From: an uncultured Alphaproteobacteria bacterium
GTDB lineage: Bacteria > Pseudomonadota > Alphaproteobacteria > HIMB59 > GCA-002718135
Assembly (NCBI GenBank): GCA_902562275.1
Contig: CACESS010000001.1
Location: 78,876 to 142,875, forward strand
DNA length: 64,000 nucleotides
Reading direction: 5' to 3'
Numbering within the stretch: the stretch's first letter is position 1; every line of letters starts with the position of its first letter. A program made the translations under genes and the position numbers. Below the pieces are notes generated by a model. It was not told the DNA's origin and ran no database searches. It saw only the letters and a program-made list of their open reading frames with translations. Positions 10,830 to 20,562 of this stretch are shown piece after piece.

Positions 10830-11823
10830 TTTTTAATTTTTCAGCAGCTTCTAATGCAAAGTAAGTCAGTATACCATTTGCCCCAGCTCTTTTAAAAGAT
10901 AAAAGAGATTCCATTACAACTTTTTCATTAAGCCAACCTTTATTAATTGACTCTTTTATCATCGAATATTCACCAGATACTTGGTATGCAAAAGTTGGAA
11001 CTTTAAATTCTGATTTTATTCTAGAAATAATATCAAGATAAGGCATACCAGGTTTAATCATTACCATATCTGCACCTTCACTTATATCTAATCCAACTTC
11101 TCTAATAGCTTCATCACTGTTTGATGGATCCATTTGATATGTTAATTTACCATCCTTACCCAAATTAGAACCAGAACCTATAGCATCTCTAAAAGGTCCA
11201 TAAAAACTTGAAGCATATTTTGCAGCATAAGAAAGTATTAAGGTATCTGTTAAATTATTTGAATCTAATACAGTTCTTATTTTTCCCACTCTTCCATCCA
11301 TCATATCCGATGGGGCGATTACATCACAACCAGCATTCGCTTGGACTAGAGCTTGTTGTTCCAGAACCTCCAAAGTTTTATCATTATCTATTTTATCATT
11401 TATAACTAAACCATCATGTCCATGATCCGTAAAAGGATCTAACGCAACATCACATACAATACCAATATTTGGAAAATCTTTTTTGATACTTTTAATTGAT
11501 CTGCACACCAAATTGTTTTCATCTATAGCTAAACTTCCCTCAGAATTTTTAAGGCTATTTTCAATTTGCGGAAAAATTGCAATAGCAGGAATATTTAATT
11601 TAACAGCTTTTTCTACTTCATTTAAAAGTTTATCAATAGAGTATCTGCTAACACCAGGCATCGAATTAATAGGATCATCAATCTTGTTTCCCTCACATAC
11701 AAATAGAGGCAAGATTAAATCATTTACACTAAGAGTATTTTCAGCAACTAAACGACGAGAGAATTCTTTCATTCTATTACGTCTAAGTCTTGTACTGGGA
11801 AACTTACCTTGCATGTTATTCAT
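10822..11823 (-). CDS. hemB: Delta-aminolevulinic acid dehydratase (porphobilinogen synthase)
   Basis: 333 residues. It condenses two 5-aminolevulinate molecules to porphobilinogen in heme synthesis. The N-terminus [15 protein letters not shown] is the oligomerisation arm. The active-site lysines are in [16 protein letters not shown] and in the Schiff-base motif MVMIKPG. The metal-site region [16 protein letters not shown] carries Asp residues instead of the zinc cysteines, the magnesium/alkali-type variant common in alphaproteobacteria. It sits 3 bp after the stop of thrS. Confidence 0.96.
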   Translation of the reverse strand: MNNMQGKFPSTRLRRNRMKEFSRRLVAENTLSVNDLILPLFVCEGNKIDDPINSMPGVSRYSIDKLLNEVEKAVKLNIPAIAIFPQIENSLKNSEGSLAIDENNLVCRSIKSIKKDFPNIGIVCDVALDPFTDHGHDGLVINDKIDNDKTLEVLEQQALVQANAGCDVIAPSDMMDGRVGKIRTVLDSNNLTDTLILSYAAKYASSFYGPFRDAIGSGSNLGKDGKLTYQMDPSNSDEAIREVGLDISEGADMVMIKPGMPYLDIISRIKSEFKVPTFAYQVSGEYSMIKESINKGWLNEKVVMESLLSFKRAGANGILTYFALEAAEKLKNE

Positions 11824-11826
11824 TTT

Positions 11827-13752
11827 TTATTCTATTGGTGATTTTGCTTCTTTAGATAAGCTAGTAAGAATATCTTCTAATTTAAAGGTCTTTGTTTCAG
11901 AAGATCCAATTCTTCTAACGGATACCGTTTTATCTTGAGCTTCTTTTTTTCCAACAGCGATAATTGCTGGGACTTTACTATTACTGTGTTCACGTATTTT
12001 ATAACCAATTTTTTCATTACGTGTATCTATTTCAGCTCTAATTCCTTTTGATACTAATGCTTTTTGTACTTCATATGCATACTCATCAGTATCAGATGTA
12101 ATTGTAGCAACTACTGCTTGTAATGGTGAAAGCCAAAAGGGAAGATGGCCTGCATAATGTTCAATTAGAATGCCAGTGAATCTCTCTAAGGAACCAAATA
12201 GAGCCCTATGCAACATGACTGGTATTTTTTTATTTCCATCTTCTCCAATATAAGTAGCTCCCAATCTTCCAGGTAAATTTAAATCTACTTGCAGTGTTCC
12301 ACATTGCCAGTCTCTGCCAATTGCGTCACGTAAAACAAACTCTAATTTTGGACCGTAAAATGCACCTTCTCCTGGGTTGAGCGTATACTCAAGACCTGTT
12401 GCTTCCATGGCTTGCATTAATGCAGCCTCAGCTTTATCCCAAATAGCATCATCCCCTACGCGTTTTTCAGGACGGTCAGAAAATTTAATTCTAACATTAT
12501 CGAAACCAAAGTCCTTATAGATACTAAGTATCAAATCACAAACCGTTTTACTCTCTTGTGTAATTTGATCTTCTGTACAAAATATATGTGCATCATCTTG
12601 TGTGAATGCTCTCACCCTCATTAATCCATGAAGAGCACCTGATGGTTCATAACGATGTACTTTTCCGAATTCAGATAATAGAAATGGTAGGTCTCTATAA
12701 CTTTTTAATCCTTGTTTAAAAATTTCTACAGCACCAGGGCAATTCATTGGTTTGATAGCATAAATTTTATCGTCTTTTGCTTCAGTTCTAAACATCATGT
12801 CACTAAATTTGTCCCAGTGACCAGACGTTTCCCATAGTGACTTGTCCATCATGTCTGGCGTATTAGTTTCTACATAACCTGCTTTGTCTTGTCTGTTTCG
12901 CATATAATTTATTAACGATTGGAATAATGTCCAACCCTTAGGATGCCAAAACACTGCTCCAGGAGCCTCTTCCTGAAAATGAAATAAATCCATTTCTCTT
13001 CCTAGTTTTCGGTGATCTCTTTTTTCTGCTTCTTCAATTTGTATAAGGTGTTGTTCAAGATCCTTTTCTGTTGCCCAGGCTGTTCCATAAATTCTTGTTA
13101 GCATTGTATTAGATGAATCACCTCGCCAGTACGCACCAGCAACCTTCATTAATTTAAATGCTTTACCAATTTGTTTTGTTGAAACCATATGAGGGCCTCT
13201 GCATAAGTCTAACCAGTCACCCTGTTTGTAAATACTGATTTCCTCATTATTAGGTAAATCATTTATCAATTCAACTTTGTAGTCTTCGCCCTTACCTTTA
13301 AAATGTTTTATTGATTCTTCTTTAGACCATACTTCTCTTACAAAATTTTTATTTCTTTGTATGATATCATGCATTCTCTTTTCAATTTTCGGAAGATCAG
13401 CAACAGTAAAAGGCTCATCTCTTGCAAAATCATAATAAAAACCATTTTCAATTGCTGGACCAATTGTAACTTGTGTTCCTGGGAATAATTCCTGGACAGC
13501 TTCTGCCATTACATGAGCACAATCATGTCGTATTAATTCAAGTACTTCCTCGCTTTCTCTTTTTAAAATCGCTACAGATGCATTACCATTAATAGGTAAA
13601 CTAATATCTTTTATCTCATTATTAATTTTTATAGCAACTGATTCTTTGGCAAGAGATTTAGAAATTTGCGATGCCAATTCAAGACCATTGATGCCTTTAT
13701 CAACTTCCTTTTTATTTCCATCTGGAAATGTAATTATTATCTTTTCACTCAT
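11827..13752 (-). CDS. thrS: Threonyl-tRNA synthetase
   Basis: 641 residues, full bacterial length: TGS domain (1-~60), editing domain ([17 protein letters not shown] near residue 75), class II catalytic core and C-terminal anticodon-binding domain. The zinc site is visible as MNCPGA plus later His residues ([21 protein letters not shown]). It charges tRNA-Thr. It overlaps the cysS stop by 4 bp and precedes hemB closely. Confidence 0.97.
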   Translation of the reverse strand: MSEKIIITFPDGNKKEVDKGINGLELASQISKSLAKESVAIKINNEIKDISLPINGNASVAILKRESEEVLELIRHDCAHVMAEAVQELFPGTQVTIGPAIENGFYYDFARDEPFTVADLPKIEKRMHDIIQRNKNFVREVWSKEESIKHFKGKGEDYKVELINDLPNNEEISIYKQGDWLDLCRGPHMVSTKQIGKAFKLMKVAGAYWRGDSSNTMLTRIYGTAWATEKDLEQHLIQIEEAEKRDHRKLGREMDLFHFQEEAPGAVFWHPKGWTLFQSLINYMRNRQDKAGYVETNTPDMMDKSLWETSGHWDKFSDMMFRTEAKDDKIYAIKPMNCPGAVEIFKQGLKSYRDLPFLLSEFGKVHRYEPSGALHGLMRVRAFTQDDAHIFCTEDQITQESKTVCDLILSIYKDFGFDNVRIKFSDRPEKRVGDDAIWDKAEAALMQAMEATGLEYTLNPGEGAFYGPKLEFVLRDAIGRDWQCGTLQVDLNLPGRLGATYIGEDGNKKIPVMLHRALFGSLERFTGILIEHYAGHLPFWLSPLQAVVATITSDTDEYAYEVQKALVSKGIRAEIDTRNEKIGYKIREHSNSKVPAIIAVGKKEAQDKTVSVRRIGSSETKTFKLEDILTSLSKEAKSPIE

Positions 13753-15134
13753 CTAGATTTCCGCCAAATCGTTCCTTTATCAGTATCTTCTATTTCTATA
13801 CCTTTATCTTTTAATGTGTCCCTAATAGTATCTGCCAAATTAAAATTTTTAATGCGTCTAGCTTCATTACGTTCATTTATCAACCTTTCAATTTCTTCAG
13901 TATTTTCATTATCTTTTTGATTATAGCCTAACCAATTTCCTGGATCATCTTCAAGAATACCTAATATTTTACCGGCAGAAAGAAGATTTTTTTTAATTTC
14001 TTTTTTTCTTTCATCAGATGCAGATGAAGCATCATTTGCTTCTTCATTAAGTTTTGCAATGACTTTAGGTGTATTCAAATCATCTAAAAATGATTCCATT
14101 ATAGAATCATAAGGTAAGTTAGAATCTATTTCAACTTCTGACAGCTCTAATAGAACTCTATAAAGTCGATCTATCATTTTGCTATTTTGTTCAATGATTT
14201 CTTCTGTCCAGTTCAATGGCTGTTTGTAATGAGCTGACAACAATGTTAATCGCAAAACCTCTCCCTTGTATTTTTTATTGAGATCATGAACAAGTCTAAT
14301 ATTGCCAATTGACTTTGACATTTTTTCTCCCTCAACATTTACAAATCCGTTATGAAACCAATAAGCTGCAAAATCTTTAGGATCTTTATTTTCTGATATG
14401 GAACAAGTTTGTGCTATTTCATTTTCATGATGCGGAAACACCAAGTCAATACCACCGCTATGGATATCAAAAGGAAGACCTAATGATTTTTCTGACATAA
14501 CGGAGCATTCTAAATGCCATCCTGGTCTTCCAAATCCCCAAGGTGAATCCCAACCAGGTAAGGGTGCGGGAGATGGTTTCCATAAAATAAAATCTGCTGG
14601 ATCTTTTTTGAACGGCGCTACTTCAACACGGCTTCCAGCTATTTGTTCATCTCTATTTCTTTTTGAAAGAATTCCATAATTATCAAAACTTGGCACATGA
14701 AATAAAACATGACCATCTTTTTCATAAGCTTTATTTTCATCAATTAATTTTTTTATCAACTCGATCATTTCTTTAATATGATCAGTTGCCCTTGGTTGAA
14801 TATCAGGAAGATTAACACCGAGTGCTTTCATGTCATTATTATAAATCTCTGTATATTTATTTGTGATAACACTAATGTCCTCACCTGTTTCTTTAGAAGC
14901 TTCTATAATCTTGTCATCAATATCAGTGATATTAGATACATAGGTCACTTGTTTAAATTGTGTTTTTAATACACGGACTAATAAATCATTTACAACTGCC
15001 ATACGCGCATTACCTATGTGCGCAAAATTGTAAACAGTTGGACCACAAGCATATATTCTTACATGATCTGGATTAACTGGTTTAAAAAATTCTTTTTTAC
15101 CACTTAATGTGTTTTGTAACTGTAATGACATCAA
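13749..15134 (-). CDS. cysS: Cysteinyl-tRNA synthetase
   Basis: 461 residues. Class I synthetase with HIGN (residues ~40-43, from [11 protein letters not shown]), the KMSKS loop (EKMSKSIGN) and the zinc ligands in YACGPT, WHLECS and FPHHENE. The C-terminal helical anticodon domain is complete. It charges tRNA-Cys. It starts with two consecutive ATG codons just downstream of the DUF2141 gene and overlaps thrS by 4 bp, so the cysS-thrS-hemB-hisI-ribA run is probably one transcript. Confidence 0.97.
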   Translation of the reverse strand: MMSLQLQNTLSGKKEFFKPVNPDHVRIYACGPTVYNFAHIGNARMAVVNDLLVRVLKTQFKQVTYVSNITDIDDKIIEASKETGEDISVITNKYTEIYNNDMKALGVNLPDIQPRATDHIKEMIELIKKLIDENKAYEKDGHVLFHVPSFDNYGILSKRNRDEQIAGSRVEVAPFKKDPADFILWKPSPAPLPGWDSPWGFGRPGWHLECSVMSEKSLGLPFDIHSGGIDLVFPHHENEIAQTCSISENKDPKDFAAYWFHNGFVNVEGEKMSKSIGNIRLVHDLNKKYKGEVLRLTLLSAHYKQPLNWTEEIIEQNSKMIDRLYRVLLELSEVEIDSNLPYDSIMESFLDDLNTPKVIAKLNEEANDASSASDERKKEIKKNLLSAGKILGILEDDPGNWLGYNQKDNENTEEIERLINERNEARRIKNFNLADTIRDTLKDKGIEIEDTDKGTIWRKSR

Positions 15135-15142
15135 TATAATTT

Positions 15143-15565
15143 TTAATAATTAAGTTCTATTACCACGGGTTCGCCATGAACTAAAATGATTGCGGCTTTT
15201 TCAAATGATGGAGGACCTTTTGGTTGATAATTATTACTAAAGGCAAAACCTTCTTTTGGTCTCCAGAATAATCCAGTCTTTAATTTTCCATCTGAATCTT
15301 CATCGTGATAGGCAACAATTGCTATTTTTCGTTCATGTATCTTACTCAAAGGAACTACAACCTCACCCTTTTGCGCTCTTTTTCTAACGCTCTCAATTGC
15401 TAATTCTTCATCCAAAAAGCTCTCTTTTGAGTCATATATCTTAACATCAATGTAGCCTTCACCATGTTCTACATTTGGAAAAATGATAGTTCCATGTGCA
15501 AAAAGATCTAAAGACCATGTGACTGTTAAGCCAAAAAAGAATATTTTAGTAAAAAAACTTTTCAT
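15143..15565 (-). CDS. DUF2141 family periplasmic protein
   Basis: 140 residues with an N-terminal hydrophobic signal (likely cleaved after LDLFA). The mature part follows the DUF2141 pattern: IDVKIYDSKESFLDE, a central KIAIVAYHDEDSDGKLKTGLFWRPKEGFAFSNN, and PPSFEKAAI. The HDED-x-DGK loop and 'P-E-G-F-A-F-S-N' are typical. The family is a secreted beta-sandwich of unknown function. It is the first gene of the minus-strand cysS run and diverges from pabB across 28 bp. Confidence 0.83.
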   Translation of the reverse strand: MKSFFTKIFFFGLTVTWSLDLFAHGTIIFPNVEHGEGYIDVKIYDSKESFLDEELAIESVRKRAQKGEVVVPLSKIHERKIAIVAYHDEDSDGKLKTGLFWRPKEGFAFSNNYQPKGPPSFEKAAIILVHGEPVVIELNY

Positions 15566-15593
15566 ATAAGTATTCTAATTATAATAGAATCAA

Positions 15594-16799
15594 GTGCTGA
15601 ACAATAAAGAATATCTAAATAGACTATATCAATCAGATAAACCTCTTATAATTTATAAAACTGATAAGGGTTATGACATCTATACTGATTTTTCTAGAAG
15701 AATTATTATTAACAAAAAAAATCTGAAATATTTTCTTAATATCCAATCAAAATCTAAAAAATCTAAGATTGAAGAATTGAATTGTTATGTTGGTTTCTTT
15801 GGTTATAAACTTCTTTGTGAAAATATAGGAATAAAGTTTCCAAAACAGCAATCTAAAAATTTTCATAGCGGTGTATTTTACAAGCCACAAACTAAAATTA
15901 GTATTGGTAAAAAAATAATAATCAAAAGCATTAAAGCCAATTTTAGAAATATAAGTATAAATACAAAAAAATATTTACAGTTAAATAAAAAGTTTAATCT
16001 TAATTTATCTTTAAAGCAGTACTCTAAGATATTTAATGATTTCTCTAAAAATATTAAACAGGGAAAAACTTATCAAATTAAAATAGCTCAAACATATTCG
16101 AAAAAAGGTAATATCAATTCTATTGATCTTTTTTGGAAGCTAATGAAAATGAATGAATCGCCTGAAAGTTTTCTTATCAGGGAAAAAGACTATAATATCG
16201 TAAGTTGTTCACCAGAGACACTCATATTGAAAAAAAATAACACAATTAGAACTAAACCTATTGCTGGAACATTAAGAAAAACAAAGCAGTTAAATAAAAA
16301 TAAAGCTCTCACATTCTTTAGAAGAAATGAAAAAGAAACCAAAGAACATAATATGATTGTTGATATGGAAAGAAATGATCTGTCTAAAATTTGTAAAACA
16401 GGATCTGTAAAAATAGATAAACTAAAAAAGGTTGAGGAATATCGTGATCTTTTTCATTACGTTACGACAATCAAGGGAGTTATAAAAAATAAAATGAGTA
16501 ACCATGATATAATTTCTTCTTTAATGCCAGGTGGTTCAGTCATTGGTTGTCCAAAAATTAGTACTATTCAACTTCTAAATAGAAAAGAAAAATTTGACAG
16601 AAATATTTATACAGGCAGTTTTGGAATTATACATTCAAATGGTGATATGCGATTTAACATAATGATTAGAACACTACTTAATTTTAAAAATGATATTGAA
16701 TTATCAGTTGCTAGTGGTGTGATCTTAGGTAGTACTACAAAAAAGGAATATAATGAAAATTATATTAAAGCTAAATCACTTTTAGATCTATTTAACTAA
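15594..16799 (+). CDS. pabB: Aminodeoxychorismate synthase component I (chorismate-binding family)
   Basis: 401 residues from a GTG start. The C-terminal ~260 residues form the chorismate-utilising domain, with KPIAGTLRKTK, HNMIVDMERNDLSKIC and MPGGSVIGCPK. Paired with PabA it should aminate chorismate to 4-amino-4-deoxychorismate. The operon (pabA, pabC, folP, folB, folK) argues for pABA/folate synthesis. However the sequence has PIAGT, the anthranilate-synthase form, where E. coli PabB has PIKGT with a catalytic Lys. It is a short, Lys/Asn/Ile-rich version. The alternative is a TrpE-like anthranilate synthase. Confidence 0.82.
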   Translation: MLNNKEYLNRLYQSDKPLIIYKTDKGYDIYTDFSRRIIINKKNLKYFLNIQSKSKKSKIEELNCYVGFFGYKLLCENIGIKFPKQQSKNFHSGVFYKPQTKISIGKKIIIKSIKANFRNISINTKKYLQLNKKFNLNLSLKQYSKIFNDFSKNIKQGKTYQIKIAQTYSKKGNINSIDLFWKLMKMNESPESFLIREKDYNIVSCSPETLILKKNNTIRTKPIAGTLRKTKQLNKNKALTFFRRNEKETKEHNMIVDMERNDLSKICKTGSVKIDKLKKVEEYRDLFHYVTTIKGVIKNKMSNHDIISSLMPGGSVIGCPKISTIQLLNRKEKFDRNIYTGSFGIIHSNGDMRFNIMIRTLLNFKNDIELSVASGVILGSTTKKEYNENYIKAKSLLDLFN

Positions 16800-17356
16800 T
16801 GATTTATCTCATTGATCACGAAGACTCATTCACATACAATTTAGCTGATCTACTAGATAGTATTGAGCCAACATTTGTTTCAAATTATTATGAAATAGAT
16901 CAAACAAAACTTGAAAAATCCTCGACCATTGTTCTTTCACCGGGCCCTGGTGAACCAAAAAATTATCCATTAACAACTAAGATTTACAATAAATATAAAG
17001 GAAAGAAAAAAATATTAGGTATATGTTTAGGTTTCCAACAAATAGTTTTTTGTGAAGGAGCTAAAATAGTTCAACAAAAAAATATTCTTCATGGTTATCA
17101 GAGTCATATTAAAGTTACTAACGATAAATCAATTTTTAAAAAAAATTTTAATTTTTTAGGAGGTCGATATCATTCTTTAAAAATGGCTGAACCATTTGTT
17201 TCTCAATCAATGATAATTACAATGCGTTGCGTAAAAACAAATGTAGCAATGGCGGTTGAAGATGATATTAATAAAGTCTATGGATTACAATTTCACCCAG
17301 ACTCATTTTTAACTCCACATGGAAAATATCTTATTAAAAAAATCCTTTCACGCTAA
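16799..17356 (+). CDS. pabA: Aminodeoxychorismate synthase component II (glutamine amidotransferase)
   Basis: 185 residues, class I glutamine amidotransferase. It supplies ammonia from glutamine to PabB. Visible motifs: IDHEDSFTYNLADLL at the start, the oxyanion loop SPGPGEP, the nucleophile region GICLGFQQIV (Cys near residue 75) and the C-terminal FHPDS. The usual triad motif is FHPES, so the catalytic-triad acid here appears to be Asp instead of Glu. The ATG overlaps the pabB stop by 1 nt (TAATG). Confidence 0.88.
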   Translation: MIYLIDHEDSFTYNLADLLDSIEPTFVSNYYEIDQTKLEKSSTIVLSPGPGEPKNYPLTTKIYNKYKGKKKILGICLGFQQIVFCEGAKIVQQKNILHGYQSHIKVTNDKSIFKKNFNFLGGRYHSLKMAEPFVSQSMIITMRCVKTNVAMAVEDDINKVYGLQFHPDSFLTPHGKYLIKKILSR

Positions 17357-18074
17357 GAATTTTAAATTACTTAAGTTCAATTCTCTTTGGGGTTACAAGG
17401 GTATCTTTACAACCATTAGACTCTTTGGCAAAGAACCAAATTTTATCTTAGTTGATCAGCATTTAAAAAAACTTAATAAAGATTTAAGATATTTTGGCAT
17501 TGATGTTAAGATTTCAAAAAATTTTTTAACTAATTTCTTAAATAAATATTCTAAAATTAAAAATTACGACCATCTATTAAGAATTGCAGTAACAAAAAAA
17601 ATAATTTCATTATCTGTACGTAAACGAAACAAAGATCATAAGTATTTTACTGTAGTATTTTTTAGATTCCAACGGACTTTACCTAACTTCAAAAACTTAA
17701 AGTACAAAAAAATAATTTCTTTACAAAAAAAAATTAATTTACAAAAAGAAGAGATTCTTTTTTACTTTAACAATAAAATTTTAGAAGGCTCTACGACCAA
17801 TTTAATTTTTGTAAATGGTAATAAATTATTTATTCCAAAAAATTACTATTATTATGGAATTACTCTAGAATACTTAATTAAAAATTTACCTTATAAAATT
17901 TATAGAACAGATATTAATATTTCTAGTTTACATCAATTTGATGAAATACTTTTAGTTGGCTCTGGTAAAGGTGTGGTTAGTATTTCTTTTATTAAACAAT
18001 TTAATTGGTATAGGTCTTCAATGAAAATATATAATTTTTTATCAAAAAAATATTTAAAAATATTATTGAAATGA
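17319..18074 (+). CDS. pabC: Aminodeoxychorismate lyase-like PLP enzyme (class IV aminotransferase)
   Basis: 251 residues. The N-terminus reads WGYKGIFTTIRLFGKEPNFILVDQHLKKL, matching the fold-IV opening 'G-x-FETIR ... H--RL'. The later EGSTTNLIFVNGNKLFIPK is the conserved PLP-phosphate region 'EGSTSNLF'. In the operon it would release pyruvate from aminodeoxychorismate to give pABA. The protein is Lys/Asn/Ile-rich and divergent, so D-amino-acid or branched-chain transaminase relatives cannot be excluded by sequence alone. The only ATG start overlaps pabA by 38 bp; a non-ATG start after the pabA stop is possible. Confidence 0.7.
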   Translation: MENILLKKSFHAKNFKLLKFNSLWGYKGIFTTIRLFGKEPNFILVDQHLKKLNKDLRYFGIDVKISKNFLTNFLNKYSKIKNYDHLLRIAVTKKIISLSVRKRNKDHKYFTVVFFRFQRTLPNFKNLKYKKIISLQKKINLQKEEILFYFNNKILEGSTTNLIFVNGNKLFIPKNYYYYGITLEYLIKNLPYKIYRTDINISSLHQFDEILLVGSGKGVVSISFIKQFNWYRSSMKIYNFLSKKYLKILLK

Positions 18075-18889
18075 AATTAGGGAAATATAATTTTGAACTA
18101 ACTAGTCCAACGGTAATGGGAATATGCAATGTCACTCCTGATTCTTTTAGTGATGGTGGCAAGAGTTTTAAAACTTCAGATGCACTAAAAAATATTAAAG
18201 AAATGGTTAAAAATGGAGCAAGTATTATTGACATTGGGGCAGAAAGCACAAGACCAGGCTCAGATCCATTAACACACATAGAAGAAGTTAAAAGATTAGA
18301 ACCAATATTAAAAAAATTGCCAAAAAATAAATTTGTCATATCGGTTGATACTAATAAAATTGAAACCCAAGAATATGCATTGAATATGGGAGCACATATT
18401 ATAAATGATGTCTTCGGTGGCTCAGAAGATTTATTCTTTTTAACTAAAAAATTTAAAACGGGTTTAATTTTAATGCACACACCTGCACCACCCAAAACTA
18501 TGCAAAAGAAAATTCACTCTTATAATAATGTTGTGCAAAATATTAAAAAAATATTTCTTCAGAAAATTAAACAATTAGAAAAAATAAAAATTCCTTCGTC
18601 CAAAGTTTGGTTTGACCCAGGTATTGGTTTTGGTAAAAATTTAAAACAAAATATAGAAATCATGCAAAAAATTAATCAGTTTAAGTTTAAGGGATATGGA
18701 TTGTTATTAGGATCATCTAGAAAAAGTTGGATAAACCTCATAGATAAGAGTGAAACAAATCAAAGATTGGGAGGTTCAATCGCTTCCGCATTATATTGTT
18801 ATCAAAAAGGAGTTGATATATTTAGAGTTCACGACATAAAAGAAACGTCTCAATCATTAAAAATTTTTGAAAAACTATGTTCAAAGTAG
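18071..18889 (+). CDS. folP: Dihydropteroate synthase
   Basis: 272 residues, TIM-barrel DHPS. It joins pABA to hydroxymethyl-dihydropterin diphosphate. Motifs: GICNVTPDSFSDGG (residues 17-30), DIGAESTRPGS, VDTNK, DPGIGFGK and LLGSSRKSW, with the pterin- and pABA-site residues in place. It overlaps pabC by 4 bp and folB by 13 bp. Confidence 0.96.
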   Translation: MKLGKYNFELTSPTVMGICNVTPDSFSDGGKSFKTSDALKNIKEMVKNGASIIDIGAESTRPGSDPLTHIEEVKRLEPILKKLPKNKFVISVDTNKIETQEYALNMGAHIINDVFGGSEDLFFLTKKFKTGLILMHTPAPPKTMQKKIHSYNNVVQNIKKIFLQKIKQLEKIKIPSSKVWFDPGIGFGKNLKQNIEIMQKINQFKFKGYGLLLGSSRKSWINLIDKSETNQRLGGSIASALYCYQKGVDIFRVHDIKETSQSLKIFEKLCSK

Positions 18890-19221
18890 AAATTAAAAAC
18901 TTATCCATCAGTGCAAGTATAGGTATCACTGCTCAAGAGAGAAAGAAAAAACAGTTATTAAAGGTAACATTAAAATTTAGTTATCCTGTTAAAAACTCAC
19001 TAGATTTAAATAATATAAATAATGTTAAGGATTATTCATCTATTACAAAATATTTAAAAACTTTCATAAAGGAATCTCAATCACATACTCTTGAGCATTT
19101 AATAATAAAAACATCCGATGCTCTTGAAAAAAAATTTAAAATAAAAAAAGTTAAAATTACAATTAATAAAACAGCTGTAGCAAAAAAATATGGAGCTGAA
19201 TCACTAAGTGTATCAAACTGA
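18877..19221 (+). CDS. folB: Dihydroneopterin aldolase
   Basis: 114 residues, the normal FolB length. It cleaves dihydroneopterin to hydroxymethyl-dihydropterin and glycolaldehyde. The landmarks are IGITAQERKKKQLLKV at the N-terminus (consensus G-x-x-x-x-E), a central DYSSITKYLKTFI and SHTLEHLIIKTSDAL, then a final strand with an active-site-type Lys. It is embedded between folP and folK with overlaps on both sides. Confidence 0.9.
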   Translation: MFKVEIKNLSISASIGITAQERKKKQLLKVTLKFSYPVKNSLDLNNINNVKDYSSITKYLKTFIKESQSHTLEHLIIKTSDALEKKFKIKKVKITINKTAVAKKYGAESLSVSN

Positions 19222-19708
19222 AACAATAATCGCACTTGGCTCAAATATAGGTAATGCTATATTTAATTTACGCTGTGCCGTTAGAGAATTAGAAAATATT
19301 GGTAATATAAAAAAATTTGCAAATATTTATATTTCTTCTCCTTATGGATACAAATCGCAAAGTAATTTTTTTAATACTGCAATAAAACTATTAACCAACC
19401 AGCAGCCATTAGAATTAATAAATAATATTTATGAAATTGAAAAAAAATTAAAAAAAAATAAAAAAATTATCAATGGTCCAAGAAACATTGATTTGGATAT
19501 TATTTTTTTTGGCAAACAAATATTTAATAAAAAAAATTTAATAATTCCTCACCCAAGAGCAGCTGAAAGAGACTTTGTGTTATATCCAGTACTTGATATT
19601 GATCCATTTTTCAGACATCCGCTTGAAAAAAAATCAATAAAAGTATTATCGAAAGAGTTGCAAAATAAATATATTATTAAACGATTATCCTACCGAAATT
19701 TGATTTAA
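19208..19708 (+). CDS. folK: Hydroxymethyl-dihydropterin pyrophosphokinase
   Basis: 166 residues from a GTG start inside the end of folB (14-bp overlap). It transfers diphosphate from ATP to 6-hydroxymethyl-dihydropterin. Motifs: IALGSNIGNAIFNLRCAVREL, the HPPK signature PRNIDLDIIFFG (residues ~97-108) and IPHPRAAERDFVLYPVLDIDP. It completes a contiguous six-gene pABA/folate operon. Its 3' end overlaps the convergent TrpF-like gene by 24 bp. Confidence 0.95.
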   Translation: MYQTETIIALGSNIGNAIFNLRCAVRELENIGNIKKFANIYISSPYGYKSQSNFFNTAIKLLTNQQPLELINNIYEIEKKLKKNKKIINGPRNIDLDIIFFGKQIFNKKNLIIPHPRAAERDFVLYPVLDIDPFFRHPLEKKSIKVLSKELQNKYIIKRLSYRNLI

Positions 19709-20335
19709 AAAATCTTTGAGTTTTGATTTAGAAATTAAATTTCTCTGATTTTTCAAGCTTCTAGAAATATCTAATCCAAAAGGTGTTATTTGTTTCAGAA
19801 TGTTGGAAACATTTTTTTTGTCTATACCGCCACCAATATAAACTGGAATATTTTTACTTTTTATAAACTGTATTTGTTTAATACTTTTTCTCAATGAATA
19901 CTTTTTAATACTCTTTTTCCTATAAACATTCATATCAAAATAAATAACATCAACAATTTTTCTAATTGATTCAATGTACTTTTTATCAAAATTTTCTGGA
20001 TTAATAGCAATACCTATTTTTAATCTTCTAAATATTTTTTTTATTTTTAATAAATCTTTTTTGGGAAAATGATATGAACATGAAATTGTCTTTGGTTTTG
20101 TAAAATCTATTTGTTCTATTAGCTTTTTTAAAGAGACATACCGAGTCAGAAGTACTGATTCTATCTTATAATTTTTACATTCTTTAATTAATGATTGTAT
20201 TTTTTTATCACTAACTGTGTTTGGTCCATTCAAATTTTTACTTGCAAAACCCAATGATTTTATTTTATTTTTATGTGCCACTTCAACAGATTTTACATTT
20301 GTTATGCCACAAATTTTTAGAGGTATATCTTTCAT
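19685..20335 (-). CDS. Divergent TrpF-like (phosphoribosylanthranilate isomerase family) protein
   Basis: 216 residues. The start IPLKICGITNVKSVEVA is the TrpF opening with the general-base Cys, and the closing VYIGGGIDKKNV ... FGLDISRSLK parallels the TrpF 'LAGGLxxxNV ... GVDVSSGVE' phosphate-binding end. The middle is unlike a canonical TrpF. The 'LLD...GGTG' segment appears only as YFDMNVYRKKS with no glycine loop, and the protein is extremely Lys/Ile-rich. It may be a highly diverged isomerase or a paralogue with another role. It is convergent with the folate operon, overlapping folK by 24 bp. Confidence 0.65.
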   Translation of the reverse strand: MKDIPLKICGITNVKSVEVAHKNKIKSLGFASKNLNGPNTVSDKKIQSLIKECKNYKIESVLLTRYVSLKKLIEQIDFTKPKTISCSYHFPKKDLLKIKKIFRRLKIGIAINPENFDKKYIESIRKIVDVIYFDMNVYRKKSIKKYSLRKSIKQIQFIKSKNIPVYIGGGIDKKNVSNILKQITPFGLDISRSLKNQRNLISKSKLKDFLNQISVG

Positions 20336-20387
20336 TAAATTTTATTTTTAAAAATTATAAATATATGTAAACTATTTTTTTTTATAT

Positions 20388-20546
20388 ATGTCATTAAATT
20401 TTTATAGACGAGTAGCGTTTGGCCTGTCGCCAAATGAAAAACCAGATAAAGATCCTCTTAATTGGGCAATAAATCAATTAGATACCATACCTGATCTGTT
20501 GTGGCCTGGAACAATCCCAACAGAAAAAGATTTAAGAAAAAAATAA
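20388..20546 (+). pseudogene. N-terminal remnant of a DUF1800-type protein
   Basis: A 52-codon reading frame encodes NFYRRVAFGLSPNEKPDKDP, then LNWAINQLDTIPDLLW and PGTIPTEKDL, ending at a TAA. This resembles the start of DUF1800 proteins of marine alphaproteobacteria ('RR-AFGLxPxE ... DPL-WA--Q'), which are normally more than 450 residues long. No continuation is visible in any frame before cdd starts at 20563. It is best read as a truncated relic; a genuine small protein is the alternative. Family recognition is from memory and moderately sure. Confidence 0.5.
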
Positions 20547-20562
20547 TTTTTTTAGTAATTTC

